A stretch of 34,129 bases of DNA from Actinomycetota bacterium (lineage in GTDB: Bacteria > Actinomycetota > Acidimicrobiia > Acidimicrobiales > CADCSY01), in assembly GCA_004366205.1 (NCBI GenBank), contig SIRW01000049.1:1-34129 (forward strand), given 5' to 3'. Each line of letters opens with the position of its first letter. Within the stretch, counting starts at the first letter, position 1. The notes beneath the pieces are model-generated. The model ran no database searches, had not been told where the DNA came from, and saw nothing but the letters and a program-made list of their open reading frames with translations. A program made the translations under genes and the position numbers. Shown piece after piece: positions 32,734-34,129 of this stretch.

Positions 32734-32751
32734 AGCCGCTGACCAGCGGCT
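32734..32751 (+). terminator. Hairpin just outside attR (displaced tRNA-Arg terminator)
   Basis: AGCCGCT (32734-32740) and AGCGGCT (32745-32751) pair perfectly around GACC. It begins two bases past attR, which is where the native tRNA-Arg terminator would have been before the element inserted. Confidence 0.55.
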
Positions 32752-32809
32752 TCCCTGCGAAAACCCACTCCGACGTGCGGCTTTGCCGCAGCGACTCCCT
32801 CCCTTCGTG

Positions 32810-32836
32810 GTGGTCAGGCGTGGTCATGTGTGGTCA
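32810..32836 (+). repeat. Three GTGGTCA repeats at exact 10-bp spacing
   Basis: GTGGTCA occurs at 32810-32816, 32820-32826 and 32830-32836, on one face of the helix. This suggests cooperative binding of a regulator or old integrase arm sites. The gap 32733-32975 otherwise holds no gene. Confidence 0.6.
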
Positions 32837-32842
32837 CACGAC

Positions 32843-32901
32843 GTGGGGAAACTGGGGGAAAACGCCTTCCCCCGAAGCCCCGTGGGGAAATTCTGGGGGA
32901 A
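32843..32901 (+). repeat. Duplicated GTGGGGAAA/TGGGGGAA motif with an internal hairpin
   Basis: GTGGGGAAACTGGGGGAA at 32843-32860 recurs as GTGGGGAAATTCTGGGGGAA at 32882-32901, 39 bp on. Between them GGGGGAA (32854-32860) pairs with TTCCCCC (32867-32873). It is directly adjacent to the GTGGTCA array. Confidence 0.55.
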
Positions 32902-32975
32902 GGATCGCTCCCGATCGTAGGGCACAGCCTCCCTCCGCAGCGATGGCGCTGGGGCGTGGAAGCCATGATCGAGGC

Positions 32976-33869
32976 ATGCGCGTGGATGACGTGGTGAGGC
33001 GAGCCCGCGAAGCGGTCGCGGGGCCGACGGTCGATCCGGCGCGGTTCGGACTCGAGCGCCTCTCCGGCGGCATGACTCACGACGTATTTGCCATAGAAGA
33101 CGAGCCAAGCCTGGTCGTGAAGGTCTTCGGCGCCTTCAACCGCACCGAGCCGGAGCGCGAGTGGGGGGCGTTGGTCAGCCTCGCTGGCTCCGGGATAGCT
33201 CCGCGTCCAGTCCACCTTGACGCTGGCGAGCGACCCGTCGTAGTGATGGAGCGAGTCGGTGGCTTGTCGCTCTTGGCCGATGCGCTTGACGCGGCGCACG
33301 CCGCGGCGATTGGCGGCTCCCACCGACTCGTGCATGCGACGCCCCGGGAGCCACCGCAAGAAGCTCCTCTATCGGGGCTTCGGGCCACCCGCGCAGCTCT
33401 GGGACAGGAGCGCGAGGACTCGCCCGGACAGGAGAGCGACCCGGCCAACGTGGTCGACCAAGCTTGGCGAGCAGCGCAGGGATGGTTCGCTGACTTCGAG
33501 CTCGATCGGCTCGTCTCGCCGGGGCGCCTGCGGTTCTGCCGCGGCGACCCGAATCTCAGCAACTACCTCTGGACCGACGAAGGGCTCGTGCTCATCGACT
33601 GGGAGAACAGCGGCCATAACGATCCCGCTCTGGAGTTGGCGGACATGGCAGAGCACGCGAGCACGCGAGTGTTGAGCGATGACTTCTGGCACCTGGTGGC
33701 GGACGCAACAGAGCTCACCGCCTCCGACCGTGCTCGGGTTTCGCAAGGCCGTCGTGTGATGGCCTGCTTCTGGCTCGTCCTCATTGAGAGCAGATGCCGC
33801 CAGGGCCTGCCGACGACCGTGACGCTTGAGGAACAAGCGAAGCGAACCCTCGCCGTCCTCGACCCGTAG
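32976..33869 (+). CDS. Aminoglycoside phosphotransferase (APH)/choline kinase family protein
   Basis: This 297-residue protein has a kinase-like fold: LVVKVF supplies the ATP-binding lysine, VVVMERVGG forms the hinge, RGDPNLSNYLW at about 189-199 is the catalytic loop (Asp191), and VLIDWENSGHNDPALELAD carries the metal-binding Asp. The usual His of HGD is replaced by Arg here, a variant also seen in APH relatives that are not resistance enzymes, so antibiotic phosphorylation should not be assumed. ATG 32976 is chosen because it directly precedes a normal N-lobe; upstream in-frame codons run through repetitive non-coding DNA. It is convergent with the methyltransferase gene, 35 bases away, and lies outside the element. 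Confidence 0.82.
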   Translation: MRVDDVVRRAREAVAGPTVDPARFGLERLSGGMTHDVFAIEDEPSLVVKVFGAFNRTEPEREWGALVSLAGSGIAPRPVHLDAGERPVVVMERVGGLSLLADALDAAHAAAIGGSHRLVHATPREPPQEAPLSGLRATRAALGQEREDSPGQESDPANVVDQAWRAAQGWFADFELDRLVSPGRLRFCRGDPNLSNYLWTDEGLVLIDWENSGHNDPALELADMAEHASTRVLSDDFWHLVADATELTASDRARVSQGRRVMACFWLVLIESRCRQGLPTTVTLEEQAKRTLAVLDP

Positions 33870-33904
33870 GCACTGACCCGAACCGAGCGCGTCCCGCTGG
33901 CTCG

Positions 33905-34129
33905 TCAAGCCTCCTTCCGCCACACCGAGACGTGCTTCGTACTCTCGCCGGTGAACGGCGAGCGGTCCCAGTCAGCCCAGCGGGCATGCAGCTCCATCCC
34001 GGCGAGCCGTGCCATGAGATCGAGCTCTGATGGCCACACGAACCGCCACGGGGTGGTGGATTCGCGGACGGAGTCGCCGCGGGCTACGAAGTGGTGGGAC
34101 ACGGCCTGTTGCGCGACGAGGTCAGTGTA
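33905..34129 (-). CDS. SAM-dependent methyltransferase, C-terminal fragment (5' end beyond window)
   Basis: The frame is open to the right edge and ends at 33905, giving the last 74 residues. The tail has RFVWPSELDLMARLAGMELHARWADWDRSPFTG and KHVSVW, a pattern typical of the end of class I SAM-dependent methyltransferases of the small-molecule type. The SAM-binding motifs would be in the missing part. The internal GTG at 34102 is not the real start. The substrate is unknown. Confidence 0.7.
   Translation of the reverse strand, partial: YTDLVAQQAVSHHFVARGDSVRESTTPWRFVWPSELDLMARLAGMELHARWADWDRSPFTGESTKHVSVWRKEA

Noticed and set aside
32976-33869. Antibiotic-resistance aminoglycoside phosphotransferase
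   Set aside because: The family fold is clear but the HGD motif is RGD and the gene is chromosomal outside the element; resistance cannot be inferred.
1-34129. CRISPR array or cas genes
   Set aside because: No regularly spaced 25-40 bp direct repeats with unique spacers were seen, and no cas-like protein is encoded.

Overview
The window is very GC-rich and looks like the chromosome of an actinobacterium, most likely from the class Acidimicrobiia. That reading rests on the 42-residue [10 protein letters not shown]-type repeats fused to an Rpf-like domain, the SCO6745-family protein, frequent GTG starts and very high GC third positions. It is inferred from gene content only.

Left flank, 1-10.8 kb (chromosomal, all on the + strand). 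In order: the 3' end of a repeat-rich secreted protein with an Rpf/transglycosylase-like tail; a short-chain dehydrogenase translationally coupled to an acyl-CoA synthetase; an AarF/UbiB-type kinase followed by an SCO6745-family protein; a tightly overlapping five-gene stressosome module (RsbR, RsbS, RsbT, RsbX-like phosphatase, RsbU-like GAF-PP2C phosphatase); a patatin-like phospholipase; and tRNA-Arg(ACG). Two intergenic gaps carry copies of the same two-tier hairpin repeat.

Integrated element, 10.85-32.73 kb. A 45-bp duplication of the tRNA-Arg 3' end (one mismatch) bounds a mobile element of about 21.8 kb. A 12-bp sequence present twice in tandem lies just inside each end and probably marks integrase or excisionase arm sites. 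The element carries a UvrD-like helicase, a convergent TIR-like protein, a tyrosine integrase with an XRE regulator upstream, and a divergent small HTH protein ending in a QLDLF clamp-binding motif. It also carries a MobF relaxase-helicase, a complete type I restriction-modification operon (hsdM-hsdS-hsdR), a seven-gene accessory cassette and a PIN-type toxin-antitoxin pair. No type IV secretion or TcpA/FtsK-like coupling gene is visible, so it reads as an integrative mobilizable element loaded with defence genes.

The most unusual part is the accessory cassette at 26.0-31.5 kb, which directly follows hsdR and has nearly contiguous or overlapping genes. It encodes a small HAVDRYRQRV protein, an unrecognised 411-aa protein, an ATPase with a divergent P-loop, a stand-alone PD-(D/E)xK nuclease, a zinc-ribbon plus HARE-HTH-like protein, a PUA/EVE-like protein with a C-terminal Zn motif, and a small winged-helix-like protein. 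Reader, motor and nuclease modules together suggest a DNA-sensing restriction system. I cannot match the gene order to BREX, DISARM, Dnd/Ssp or another named system.

Right flank, 32.73-34.13 kb. This holds the displaced native hairpin that once followed the tRNA, a set of 10-bp-phased GTGGTCA repeats, an APH-family phosphotransferase and the 3' end of a SAM-dependent methyltransferase on the - strand.
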